DNA from: Massilia sp. CFBP 13721
Lineage (GTDB): Bacteria; Pseudomonadota; Gammaproteobacteria; Burkholderiales; Burkholderiaceae_D
Reading direction: 5' to 3'
DNA length: 64,000 bases
Assembly: GCF_014842025.1 (NCBI RefSeq)
Contig: NZ_JACYUY010000007.1
Span: 112,665 to 176,664, forward strand
Part shown: one piece after another, positions 56,929-64,000 of the stretch
How positions within the stretch are numbered: position 1 is the first letter of the stretch
How the letters are laid out: each line of letters starts with the position of its first letter
Position numbers and translations under genes: made by a program
The notes under the pieces: model-generated
Databases searched by the model: none
Seen by the model: the letters and a program-made list of their open reading frames with translations, nothing else
Told to the model about the DNA's origin: nothing

Positions 56929-58139
56929 CACATGTCCTTGGCCGGCGCCAGCGAACGCGTGACCACGCGCTCGCCCACTTTCAGGTCGCCGCTCACGACC
57001 TCCGTATAGCGGAAGTTCGACAGGCCGATGCGGATGTCGACCGGCTGCGGTTCGTTCTTCGCATTGAGTTTGTAGACCTTGAACATGCGCGCGGTCGCGC
57101 CCGTATTCTGAAGCGCGAAATCGTCTTCCGGCGGCGGCAGGGCGGCCGTGTTGGCGGGCTCCTTCGCCTGTTTGTCGGCCAGCGCCTTGCGTTCCTTTTC
57201 CTGCTCTTCTTCCGACAAGCGGAAGCGCAGGGCGGCGGTCGGGATGCGCAGCGCCTTGGGCCGGTTGTCGACCACCAGCCGCACCTGCGCCGTCATGCCG
57301 GGTTTCAGCAGCTCATCCTCGTTGGCGACGTCGAGCACGACGTTGTAGGTAACCACGTTTTGCACCACGTTCGGCGCCAGGCGGAACTGGCGCATGGTGG
57401 CGTTGAATTCGCGGTTCGGGTAGGCGTCGACCACGAAGCGCGCCGGCAGCCCGTCCTTCAGGGCGCCGACGTCCGCTTCCGAGACGCTGGTGTCGATCTG
57501 CATCTTGGTCAGATCCTGCGCGATCTGGAACAGGTTCGGCGTGTTGAACGATGCCGCCACCGTCTGGCCGAGGTCGATCGTGCGCTTGATGATGACGCCG
57601 TCGATCGGGCTGCGGATCACGCTGTTGTTGACGTCGGCCAGCGCACGGTCGAGCTGCGCGCGCGCCAGCTGGCCGTTGGCGCGCGCGACGTCGAGTTCGC
57701 GCTGCGACTGGTCGAGCGCGAGGCTGGAGACGAAGTTCTGGGCGACGAGCTGCTTGTTGCGCTCGAAGCTGGCCTGGGCCAGGCGCAGCGAAGCCTGGGC
57801 CGAGGCCACGCTGGCGCGCGCCTGGCCGACCTGGGCGTTGAAGATGGTCGGGTCGAGTTTCAGCAGCACCTGGCCCTTTTTCACGCGGTCGTTGAAGTCC
57901 GCCTCCAGCTCGACCACCGTGCCCGAGACTTGCGAGCCAACGTTCACCAGCGCCACCGGATTGATGGTGCCGGTGGCCGTCACGGTATGCGTGATGCTGC
58001 CGGTATCGACCGCACTGGCGCGGTATTTCAGCGGCGGCGTCTTCGGCTCGCTGTTGAGTTTAGCGTAGGCGAGGGCGGCCGCGCCGGCAACGAGCAGGGC
58101 GGCTAGCGCCAGCACGCGCTTCTTGGTAAAGATCTTCAT
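56928..58139 (-). CDS. macA: MacA-like periplasmic adaptor
   Basis: Membrane-fusion protein of 403 residues for the downstream ABC transporter. N-terminal anchor helix (VLALAALLVAGAAALAYA at about 9-26), lipoyl half-motif and barrel (VSGTVVELEADFNDRVKKGQ near 69-88), a coiled-coil hairpin about 105-175, and a beta-barrel to about 300. A charged linker (EEEQEKERKALADKQAKE) near 305-325 interrupts the barrel, longer than in E. coli MacA. First gene of the operon, divergent from rpiA. Confidence 0.9.
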
Positions 58140-58168
58140 CGGGTGACCTGTATGGGAATGATGATGCT

Positions 58169-58262
58169 AAATTGCAATTAATTGCAATTAATTGAGTGTC
58201 TGTGATTTTTGTGTTTTCGGCAATGCAATTTGGATGCATATGGACTGGAATTGGATATGCAT
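58169..58262. promoter_or_regulatory. Candidate operator region between macA and rpiA
   Basis: Two features stand out in an AT-rich stretch. At 58170-58189 the perfect palindrome AATTGCAATT occurs twice in tandem. At 58234-58241 and 58255-58262 the arms ATGCATAT and ATATGCAT form an 8-bp inverted repeat with a 13-bp gap. Either could bind a regulator of the divergent macA operon or rpiA. No regulator gene is adjacent, so the ligand is unknown. Confidence 0.4.
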
Positions 58263-58344
58263 GTGGCAAATGAGAATATGGCGGGCGAGGCGACGGTGGC
58301 GATCCGCTAAAATGGCGACATTCCTCTTTACCATTGCAGACATC

Positions 58345-59022
58345 ATGACCCAAGACGAACTCAAGCAAGCCGTGGCACGCGCCGCCATCGATTACGTGGT
58401 CGACGGCGAAATCATCGGCGTCGGCACCGGCTCGACCGCCAATTTCTTCATCGACGAACTGGCAACGATCAAGGACCGCATCAAGGGCACCGTCGCTTCC
58501 TCGGAAGCCACCGCGGCGCGCCTGCGCGGCCACGGCATTCCCGTGTTCGACCTGAACGAGGTCGAGTCGATCGCCGTCTACATCGATGGCGCCGACGAGA
58601 TCACGGACACTGGCGCGATGATCAAGGGCGGCGGCGCGGCGCTGACGCGCGAGAAAATCGTGGCCTCGGTCTCGAAGCAATTCGTGTGCATCGCCGACGG
58701 TTCGAAGCTGGTCGCATCGCTGGGTAGCTTCCCGCTGCCGGTGGAAGTGATTCCGATGGCGCGCGCCGCCGTCATGCGCCAGCTCGCCGCCCTCGGCGGC
58801 CAGCCGCGCCTGCGCACCAAGGCCGGCGGGATTGAGCCCTTCATCACCGACAACGGCGGCGAGATCGTCGACGTGGTCGGCCTGCAGATCGCCGATCCGG
58901 TGGCGCTGGAAACGCAGATCAACGGCATCGTCGGCGTGATCGCGGTCGGCCTGTTCGCGCAACGCGGCGCCAACGTCTGCCTGCTCGGCATGGCCGACGG
59001 CGTGAAGACCCTGACCTTCTGA
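58345..59022 (+). CDS. rpiA: Ribose-5-phosphate isomerase A
   Basis: Interconverts ribose 5-phosphate and ribulose 5-phosphate. 225 residues, family length. Motifs [12 protein letters not shown] near 25-36 (substrate loop), DGADEIT near 86-92 and [13 protein letters not shown] near 99-111 containing the catalytic lysine. ATG at 58345 matches the family N-terminus (MTQDELKQA); longer in-frame sequence upstream is not homologous. Completes the non-oxidative pentose phosphate route together with tal. Confidence 0.95.
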   Translation: MTQDELKQAVARAAIDYVVDGEIIGVGTGSTANFFIDELATIKDRIKGTVASSEATAARLRGHGIPVFDLNEVESIAVYIDGADEITDTGAMIKGGGAALTREKIVASVSKQFVCIADGSKLVASLGSFPLPVEVIPMARAAVMRQLAALGGQPRLRTKAGGIEPFITDNGGEIVDVVGLQIADPVALETQINGIVGVIAVGLFAQRGANVCLLGMADGVKTLTF

Positions 59023-59032
59023 AGGAGCGGCG

Positions 59033-59350
59033 ATGCGGACATTGCTGGCGCTGATGGTGGCGGCCGCCCTGAGCGGCTGCGCGATGTTCAATTCGCCGAT
59101 GCCTGCGGCGCCGGTTGCTGCGGCATCTGTCAAAGCCGCGCAGTCAGTTAATGTGCCGGTCGAGCGGGTTCCTTACCGCGTCGGCGTCTCCTCGGTGACG
59201 GTCGAGCAGCTGGCGCGCCAGCACGCCTGCAGCGGGCAGGGCGCCGGGCTGATCACCGAGCCGGGGCCGGTCGAGGTGTACCGGCTGCAGTGCAGCGACG
59301 GCAAGGTGTTCATGGCGCGCTGCGAGTTGCGGCAGTGCCGCAAGATGTAG
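59033..59350 (+). CDS. Small putative lipoprotein
   Basis: 105 residues with lipobox AALSGC (Cys at 16) and a short mature domain of about 60 residues after an Ala/Pro/Val-rich linker. The mature part has four cysteines (QHACSGQG, YRLQCSDGK, MARCELRQCRK) that suggest one or two disulphide bonds. AAGGAG ribosome-binding site before the ATG, 10 bp after rpiA; likely co-transcribed with it. Family not recognised. Confidence 0.7.
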   Translation: MRTLLALMVAAALSGCAMFNSPMPAAPVAAASVKAAQSVNVPVERVPYRVGVSSVTVEQLARQHACSGQGAGLITEPGPVEVYRLQCSDGKVFMARCELRQCRKM

Positions 59351-59397
59351 GCGACCAATCGTGTAATCGGGAACGTTGCGGTATGCATGGGCACGAA

Positions 59398-59540
59398 CGC
59401 GTGGACTCAGGAGTCCACCCTACGGTGCACAATGGTTCCATGAACTTGCTACGGGCAGCGGTGCACCGTAGGGTGGGCTCTCCGAGCCCACGCGGTTCAA
59501 CGCGTGAACAAACGTGCTCTCAATTACCGTAGGGTGGGCA
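59398..59540. repeat. Cluster of intergenic hairpin repeats
   Basis: Three members: CGCGTGGACTCAGGAGTCCA and onward (59398-59424), CGTAGGGTGGGCTCTCCGAG and onward (59467-59494), and a half element CGTAGGGTGGGCA (59528-59540). The first two face each other. The region 59351-59585 between the lipoprotein and DUF2325 genes holds no gene. Confidence 0.8.
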
Positions 59541-59585
59541 TGCTCACCGCTCACCGCATGAACGGACGCGCCCTCAACGATCACC

Positions 59586-60746
59586 TCACGACGCCGTCTC
59601 CACTTCCCGCAAGGTCCGCGCCAAACTGGACGCGCTCGGGTTATCCACGAACACGCACTGCGTCCCCGTGCGCTTGCAGTGATCCTTTACCCGCCAGTAC
59701 GCACCATGGCTGATGCACCCGGTCTGGCAGATGACCAGGTCCGCGGCCGCCAGGCTGGCATCCAACAGGCCGCTGCTGTCTTCCAGGCCGCCGTCATGGT
59801 GCGCGAACTGGGCGCCGACCTGTTCGATCATGCTGCGGTAGACCGGCACGTTGCCGCTGCGCCCGCCAACGCACAGGATGCTGCGGTTGACCAGGCGGAC
59901 AGGCTGGGCGACAGGCGGCGCCGGCTGCGGCTCGGGCGCTGATACCGGAAGCGCAGGCGCCTGCGCCTCCTTCAACGCTGCCAGCTGCGCCCGCAAGTTC
60001 CCTTCGCGCGCCTCCACCTGGGCCAGGCGGTTGGCGAGGCGCTTGCGCGTTTCCAGTTCCGGGACCGTCGCGCGCAGCGCCGTCAGTTCGGCGCGCGCCT
60101 GTCCGAGTTCGGTCTCCTTGCCGATCGCCAGCGCGCGCAAACCCATCAGCGCGGCGTCGTGCTCGCGCGCCGTCGCTGCCTTCTCCTGCACCAGCGCGTT
60201 GCAGCGTTCCTGCATTTTCGACAGCTCGCGTTCCAGCCTGGCGTTGTCGAGCACCAGCTTGTTGTACTTGTCCAGGTCGACGCGGGCGCCGGCGCCGGCC
60301 TGGTGCTGCACCATGTGGATGTCGCGCGTCATTTGCTCTTCCAGCGCCGGCGTGCAGCGCGGGTGGGTGAGGCCGGCCCAGTACGCACCGGCGATGTTGC
60401 CCGCGGCGACCGCTGCCTTCCACAAGGCCTGCACCTCGTCCGTGGTCCTGGCTTTGTGGAAGCGCGCGACCTCGGCGGCATAGCGGCGCTCGAGCTCCTT
60501 CTGCAGCGCCTCGGACAAGGTCTTGCGCGCCGTGCATTCGTTGACGACACCCACATGCAGTTCGTAATCGTCGAGTCCCAGTTGATTGCCAATGGATTTT
60601 TCGGCCAGCTTGCGCAAGCCCCCCATCGACAGGCCGACGCCGATCAGCGGGCAATGGCAGGTAGGGGAGAGTTCCCACAAGCGCCGCCGGCGTGAACCTT
60701 GGGCGGCGGCCGAGGTCGGAAGAGATAAGGCATGTTTGTCACACAT
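59586..60746 (-). CDS. DUF2325 domain protein, probably iron-regulated
   Basis: 386 residues. An N-terminal helical region with two cysteines (SPTCHCPLIGVG near 27-38) is followed by a long coiled coil (about 155-265), then a Pro/Ala linker and the C-terminal DUF2325 domain (RSILCVGGRSGNVPVYRSM near 293-311; LVICQTGCISHGAYWRVKD near 343-361). The CxxxC in this domain could bind a metal. GAGGAT ribosome-binding site before the ATG at 60746. A Fur-type box covers its promoter, so low iron probably induces it. Function unknown. Confidence 0.82.
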   Translation of the reverse strand: MCDKHALSLPTSAAAQGSRRRRLWELSPTCHCPLIGVGLSMGGLRKLAEKSIGNQLGLDDYELHVGVVNECTARKTLSEALQKELERRYAAEVARFHKARTTDEVQALWKAAVAAGNIAGAYWAGLTHPRCTPALEEQMTRDIHMVQHQAGAGARVDLDKYNKLVLDNARLERELSKMQERCNALVQEKAATAREHDAALMGLRALAIGKETELGQARAELTALRATVPELETRKRLANRLAQVEAREGNLRAQLAALKEAQAPALPVSAPEPQPAPPVAQPVRLVNRSILCVGGRSGNVPVYRSMIEQVGAQFAHHDGGLEDSSGLLDASLAAADLVICQTGCISHGAYWRVKDHCKRTGTQCVFVDNPSASSLARTLREVETAS

Positions 60747-60779
60747 TGGCAATCCTCATGGCAGACAAGGCTAAAATAT

Positions 60780-60830
60780 GAATGATAATCATTCTCATTT
60801 ATATTTTACCCATCGTGGGCATATGTGCAA
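60780..60830 (-). promoter_or_regulatory. Fur-box promoter of DUF2325 gene
   Basis: The perfect palindrome AATGATAATCATT at 60781-60793 and its continuation ATTCTCATT match the Fur consensus GATAATGATAATCATTATC closely. On the minus strand the box lies just after a promoter with -35 TTGCAC (60825-60830) and -10 TAAAAT (60803-60808), 16 bp apart, so Fur bound there would cover the transcription start. It lies about 35 bp before the ATG at 60746. Confidence 0.78.
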
Positions 60831-60996
60831 GCGAATTTCCGTTCAAGCGAATCGGGCGGCCCGGAGAGGACCCGGTACTATTCGAACGAATGCTCTAAAT
60901 AAGGTGTTGGTCATTTAGTACTATTGACGAATCGACAGTGCTCTCTGTCGATTACCTGTCCACCGGACGCCGGTCAATCCATTACCAATAACAAGA

Positions 60997-61701
60997 ATGC
61001 ATACAGTCACCCGCCTCCTGGATTCCCGTATTTTTCAATGGGCCCTGTTGCTGGCCTTCCTCTCCTGCTATCCGCTGTCGCGTATCATGCCGCCGTCCTG
61101 GGCGTGGGAAAACGGCGTCGTCGAAAATGCGCAGGCGCTCGCGCTGGTCGTGGGCGCCGTGCTGGCCTGGCTGGCCTGGCGGCGCCTGCGTCCGCATGCC
61201 GCCGCCCTGATCGCGCGTTGCGCGGTGCCGGTCTGGCTGCTGCTCGCCGGACGCGAGCTGAGCTGGGGGGCGGTGTTTCTTCCACCGCACGGCTTCGATG
61301 CTGGCGGGCCAATCTATACCTCGCGCGTGCTCTGGTACCGGCCGCTGGTGCCGGCATTCGCCGCCATCGTCCTGGTCATCGTGCTGATCGTGGCCTGGCG
61401 CCAGCGGCTCGACCGCCCGCTCAGGCAGGTCATGGCGCGCCGGCGCTTCCCCTGGCTGCCGATCCTCACCATCGTGGCCGTCATGTGCGCCTCGACCTTC
61501 GCCGAAGGGCATTTGTATCCATTCAAGGATGTCGTGCTCGAGCAGGGCGAAGCCTACGAAGAACTGGTGGAACTGGTCGGTTACCTGGCACTGCTCGCTG
61601 CCCAGGCCAGGGTCTTGCGCGAAACCACGCCAGCCGGCCAGCCCGGCCGTGCCGGCAAGGCCGGTGCGGAAGAAGCTGCAACGCCCGAATCTATTCGCTG
61701 A
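60997..61701 (+). CDS. Polytopic membrane protein of unknown function
   Basis: 234 residues with about six membrane helices (near 14-30, 45-61, 73-86, 113-133, 152-166, 188-204). Charged motifs between helices include AGRELSWG near 83-90 and FAEGHLYPFKD near 166-176; the conserved-looking Glu/His pairs may be functional. The C-terminal 25 residues are Ala/Gly-rich and cytosolic. Divergent from the Fur-regulated DUF2325 gene (251 bp apart). Ribosome-binding site is weak (AACAAGA). No family recognised. Confidence 0.65.
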   Translation: MHTVTRLLDSRIFQWALLLAFLSCYPLSRIMPPSWAWENGVVENAQALALVVGAVLAWLAWRRLRPHAAALIARCAVPVWLLLAGRELSWGAVFLPPHGFDAGGPIYTSRVLWYRPLVPAFAAIVLVIVLIVAWRQRLDRPLRQVMARRRFPWLPILTIVAVMCASTFAEGHLYPFKDVVLEQGEAYEELVELVGYLALLAAQARVLRETTPAGQPGRAGKAGAEEAATPESIR

Positions 61702-62104
61702 CCCTGCCGCGCAGCGCCTTGATCTGGCCGCTGCGCGTCTTTTCGTCGAGCCGGCGCCGCTGCGAGCCGCGCGTCGGCTTGGTTGCGCGGCGCACCGGCG
61801 GCACGTCGGCCGCCTGCGCCACCAGCGCCTGCAGGCGCTGCAGCGCGTCTTCCTTGTTCTGCTCCAGGCTGCGCGATTGCTGGGCTTTCAGCACCAGCAC
61901 GCCGTCGCGCGTGATGCGGGTGTCGCGCATGTCGAGCAGGCGCTCCTTGATCCAGGCCGGCAGCGACGAGGCGCCGATGTCGAAGCGCGCATGCACGGCG
62001 CACGAGACCTTGTTGACGTTCTGGCCGCCGGGGCCCTGGGCACGGATGGCGATGAATTCGACTTCGGCGGGGTTGATGGCAGGTGTCACGGCGCTTCCAT
62101 TCAT
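61691..62104 (-). CDS. arfB: Peptidyl-tRNA hydrolase ArfB (alternative ribosome rescue)
   Basis: Rescues stalled ribosomes by hydrolysing peptidyl-tRNA on non-stop messages. 137 residues. GGQ motif at G26-G27-Q28 in RAQGPGGQNVNKV and a basic C-terminal tail (TRGSQRRRLDEKTRSGQIK near 109-127) that enters the mRNA channel. Start ATG at 62104 gives the canonical length; a long frame extension upstream comes from the neighbouring lipoprotein region. Overlaps the 3' end of the membrane protein gene by 11 bp, tail to tail. Confidence 0.94.
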   Translation of the reverse strand: MNGSAVTPAINPAEVEFIAIRAQGPGGQNVNKVSCAVHARFDIGASSLPAWIKERLLDMRDTRITRDGVLVLKAQQSRSLEQNKEDALQRLQALVAQAADVPPVRRATKPTRGSQRRRLDEKTRSGQIKALRGRVSE

Positions 62105-62236
62105 ACGGGGGCATCCATCATGCCACGAAGGAGCGCCGGGCCATGCATAAATAATGTACTTGTAACAACTGTAACGTGCGGCCCCTCCCGGTCGAAACGT
62201 GTAATCTTGTATTAACAATTCGATAAGGAGCTCGCC

Positions 62237-62641
62237 ATGAACAAGACCGCCATTTCCGCCCTGATGCTTGCCGTCGCCGTCCTCGCCACCGGTTGCAAGA
62301 AAGATGCCGATCCAACGACGGGCCCAGCCCAGGAAGCCGGCGCGGCCATCGACAATACCGCTGCCAACGCCGCCCAGGAAACCCGTGAAGCCGGCGCCGC
62401 CGTTGGCGCAGCGACTGAACGCGCTGCCGAGAACGTCGAAGCAGGGGCCGAGCGCGCCGCCGCCAACGTCGATGCCGCAACCGACCGCGCTGCCGCCAAC
62501 ATGAAGGAAGCCGGCGCCGAAGTGCGCCAGGAATCGAAAGAAGCCGCCGCCAACGTCAAGGAAGGCGCAGCCAACCTGACCGACAAGGCCGGCAAGGGCC
62601 TGGAGCGCGCCGGCGAAAAGATGCAGGACGCTTCGAAGTAA
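62237..62641 (+). CDS. Alanine-rich repeat lipoprotein (LEA-like)
   Basis: 134 residues: signal peptide with lipobox LATGCKK (Cys at 20), then a low-complexity amphipathic helix rich in Ala, Glu, Lys and Asn with an 11-residue periodicity (ATERAAENVEA, GAERAAANVDA, ATDRAAANMKE). This resembles late-embryogenesis-abundant or apolipoprotein-like helical surface proteins. AAGGAG ribosome-binding site before the ATG. Could stabilise the envelope under drying or osmotic stress, inferred only from composition. Ends 15 bp before a strong terminator. Confidence 0.8.
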   Translation: MNKTAISALMLAVAVLATGCKKDADPTTGPAQEAGAAIDNTAANAAQETREAGAAVGAATERAAENVEAGAERAAANVDAATDRAAANMKEAGAEVRQESKEAAANVKEGAANLTDKAGKGLERAGEKMQDASK

Positions 62642-62655
62642 TCCGAACGCCATCA

Positions 62656-62684
62656 AGCCGGCTGCAGTGCAGCCGGCTGCTTTT
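62656..62684 (+). terminator. Rho-independent terminator
   Basis: A 10-bp perfect stem AGCCGGCTGC/GCAGCCGGCT with AGT loop, followed by GCTTTT, 15 bp after the lipoprotein stop. Confidence 0.85.
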
Positions 62685-62725
62685 CGACAACCCGCCCGCC
62701 GCAAGGTGCGCGGGCGTTGTCGTTG

Positions 62726-62854
62726 CTATTGCAGGAAGTAGCGGATGACGCGCGTCACCAGGAACAGCACCATCAGCGCGAGCAGCACCCATTTCGCCAC
62801 GATAACAGCCTTGCTGCGCGCGTTATTTCTGTTTATGTTCCTGTTCATCTTCAT
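62726..62854 (-). CDS. 42-residue single-helix membrane protein coupled to DUF817
   Basis: 42 residues: basic Asn/Arg start (MKMNRNINRNNARSK) followed by one membrane helix (AVIVAKWVLLALMVLFLV) and RVIRYFLQ. The ATG at 62854 overlaps the DUF817 stop as ATGA, so it is translationally coupled. No annotated family known to me; the positive N-terminus suggests a cytoplasmic-in topology. Possibly a small subunit or regulator of the DUF817 membrane protein. Confidence 0.6.
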   Translation of the reverse strand: MKMNRNINRNNARSKAVIVAKWVLLALMVLFLVTRVIRYFLQ

Positions 62855-63729
62855 GCCTCGGCGATGTGAATCTTGCGCTTGATGTGCTTGAGGCTGGCCA
62901 CGATCGTAAACGTCATGATAACCAGCAGCGACCACGAACTCCATTTGCTGATGTGAACGATCGACCAGGCGCCCAGCTGGTTCGGGTAGCGCCATACGCC
63001 CCAGAAGGTCCCCATGTTCTCGGCCAGCCAGATGAAGAAGCCGATCAGCACGAAGCCCAGCATCAGCGGCATCTGGCGGTCGCGGTCGAGCGGGCGGTAG
63101 ATGACGGTCGTGCGCGAATACAGTCCCAGCGCGCAAGCCGCCAGGTACCAGCGGTAGTCGCCGATGTAGTGGTGGGTAAAGAAGTTGGCATAGATGAGCA
63201 GCGCGATCAGCGCCGCCATCCAGTAGGGCGGATGGTGGCGGATGCGCAGGTCGAACATGCGCCAGGCCTGCACGATGTAGCTGCCGACCGAGGCGTACAT
63301 GAAGCCGGCGAACAACGGCACGCCCAGCACCTTGGTGTAGGCGAAATCCGGATAGGCCCAGGACTGGATACCGCCCGATACCTTGAACGCTTCCAGCGCG
63401 AACCCTACCACGTGGAACAGGCAGACCGCCTTCAGTTCGTCCCAGGTTTCCAGTTTGGCGTACACCATCCAACACTGGATGCCGAGGGCGACCAGCAACA
63501 ACAGGTCGTAGCGCGGAATGCCGAACAGGCCGGCGCGCGGCATCACCAGCACGGTCGCCATGAAGGTGAACACAAACAGGCAGGAGCGCGCGTTCTTGAA
63601 GCCGAAATACAGGAATTCGACCAGGCCGCGGCGCAGGTTGCTCAAGTCGCGCGGCCGGTCGTCCAGCAGCAGGTTGTCGAATGCGGCGAGCTTGTTCATC
63701 TTGTTATGGGAGCCGAGTAGGGGACCCAT
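62851..63729 (-). CDS. DUF817 family membrane protein
   Basis: About 292 residues with seven or eight membrane helices. Family landmarks include GIQCWMVYAKLETWDELKA near 82-100, IQSWAYPDFAYTKVLGVPLF near 119-138, GFMYASVGSYIVQAWRMFD near 140-158 and FIWLAENMGTFWGVWRYPNQ near 236-255, rich in Trp and Tyr. The start is uncertain: 63729 is used, while ATG at 63699 or 63762 is possible; no strong ribosome-binding site is seen. Function unknown. A 42-residue protein is coupled to its 3' end. Confidence 0.82.
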   Translation of the reverse strand: MGPLLGSHNKMNKLAAFDNLLLDDRPRDLSNLRRGLVEFLYFGFKNARSCLFVFTFMATVLVMPRAGLFGIPRYDLLLLVALGIQCWMVYAKLETWDELKAVCLFHVVGFALEAFKVSGGIQSWAYPDFAYTKVLGVPLFAGFMYASVGSYIVQAWRMFDLRIRHHPPYWMAALIALLIYANFFTHHYIGDYRWYLAACALGLYSRTTVIYRPLDRDRQMPLMLGFVLIGFFIWLAENMGTFWGVWRYPNQLGAWSIVHISKWSSWSLLVIMTFTIVASLKHIKRKIHIAEA

Positions 63730-63919
63730 CCATTCTACGACGGCCTCCGCGGCGCCGGCCAAGCCTCATCGGCGCGGGAATGCGATTTCTTCAGTGGGAG
63801 TTGTAGAGCGAACACGGAATTGTCCGCGCCATCGGCCATTCGAACCGGCCGATCGAAGAATGCATCGATTTGTATCCGCCAGAGGAGGCAGGGGAAGAGG
63901 AGTGCTGAGGAGTGAATTT

Positions 63920-64000
63920 GTAGGGTGGGCGCCCTGTGCCCACGCGTGACGTAAGCATCAAGTTGGCATCATTCCGCGTGGGCCCAGGGCGCCCACCCTA
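63920..64000. repeat. Facing pair of intergenic hairpin repeats at right edge
   Basis: GTAGGGTGGGCGCCCTGTGC and onward (63920-63946) faces CGCGTGGGCCCAGGGCGCCC and onward from 63975, which runs to the window end. The stretch 63730-63919 shows no gene. Confidence 0.78.

Noticed and set aside
61691..62704. Long arfB frame reaching into the lipoprotein region
   Set aside because: The extension is antisense to the LEA-like lipoprotein; ATG at 62104 gives the canonical ArfB N-terminus.

Overview
The window looks like chromosomal DNA of a high-GC betaproteobacterium of the Oxalobacteraceae, in the Massilia/Duganella/Telluria range. The evidence is gene content and order (gmk-rpoZ-spoT; yicC divergent from a kinase/PP2C/rph/rdgB/hemW run; zwf-hexR close to pgi and edd-eda), strong GC bias with many GCG/CTG codons, and a family of intergenic hairpin repeats of the form CGTAGGGTGGGC...GCCCACGCG. 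This placement is inferred from sequence only. No rRNA, tRNA, CRISPR array, insertion sequence or prophage was seen.

Layout. 1-3343: minus-strand operon for a membrane-linked molybdenum hydroxylase (large subunit running off the left edge, 2Fe-2S subunit, three-haem cytochrome c). 3525-5084: M48 metallopeptidase. 5359-11444: a compact four-gene minus-strand operon (MoxR AAA+ ATPase, bpX5-like protein, degenerate vWA/propeller protein, bpX6-like protein) that looks like a minimal MoxR-vWA-beta-propeller ternary system; I consider it the most interesting locus. 11744-16091: spoT, rpoZ, gmk and a YicC-type endoribonuclease. 16237-20930: a non-RD Ser/Thr kinase and PP2C phosphatase pair, then rph, rdgB and hemW. 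21010-23581: an M28 peptidase with a probable frameshifted N-terminus, then a lower-GC accessory patch with an Imm50-like protein, a DUF4279 gene broken by an in-frame TAG, and a small membrane protein.

23731-30458: complete tripartite RND efflux operon with a divergent TetR regulator and an AcrR-like operator. 30671-32156: transaldolase and free-methionine sulfoxide reductase. 32440-41486: chemotaxis receptor, LMW phosphatase, choice-of-anchor I lipoprotein, small conserved proteins, ASCH protein with a hybrid histidine kinase, and an SDR. 41711-49874: Entner-Doudoroff/upper glycolysis block (hexR, zwf, SMP-30 lactonase, pgi, edd, eda) with HexR-like boxes in front of zwf, pgi and edd, so the block looks like one regulon. 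49890-51839: an SMR efflux pump with divergent TetR regulator and shared palindromic operator, flanked by a broken and an intact copy of the same putative zinc-peptidase gene. 52061-58139: small proteins, an AAC(3)-I-like acetyltransferase, and a MacAB-type export operon.

58345-64000: rpiA, a small lipoprotein, a DUF2325 gene behind a clear Fur-type box, an unknown membrane protein, arfB, an alanine-rich repeat lipoprotein, and DUF817 with a translationally coupled 42-residue membrane protein. Starts were chosen from ribosome-binding sites, overlaps with neighbours and family N-termini; family names come from recognition of motifs, not from database searches.
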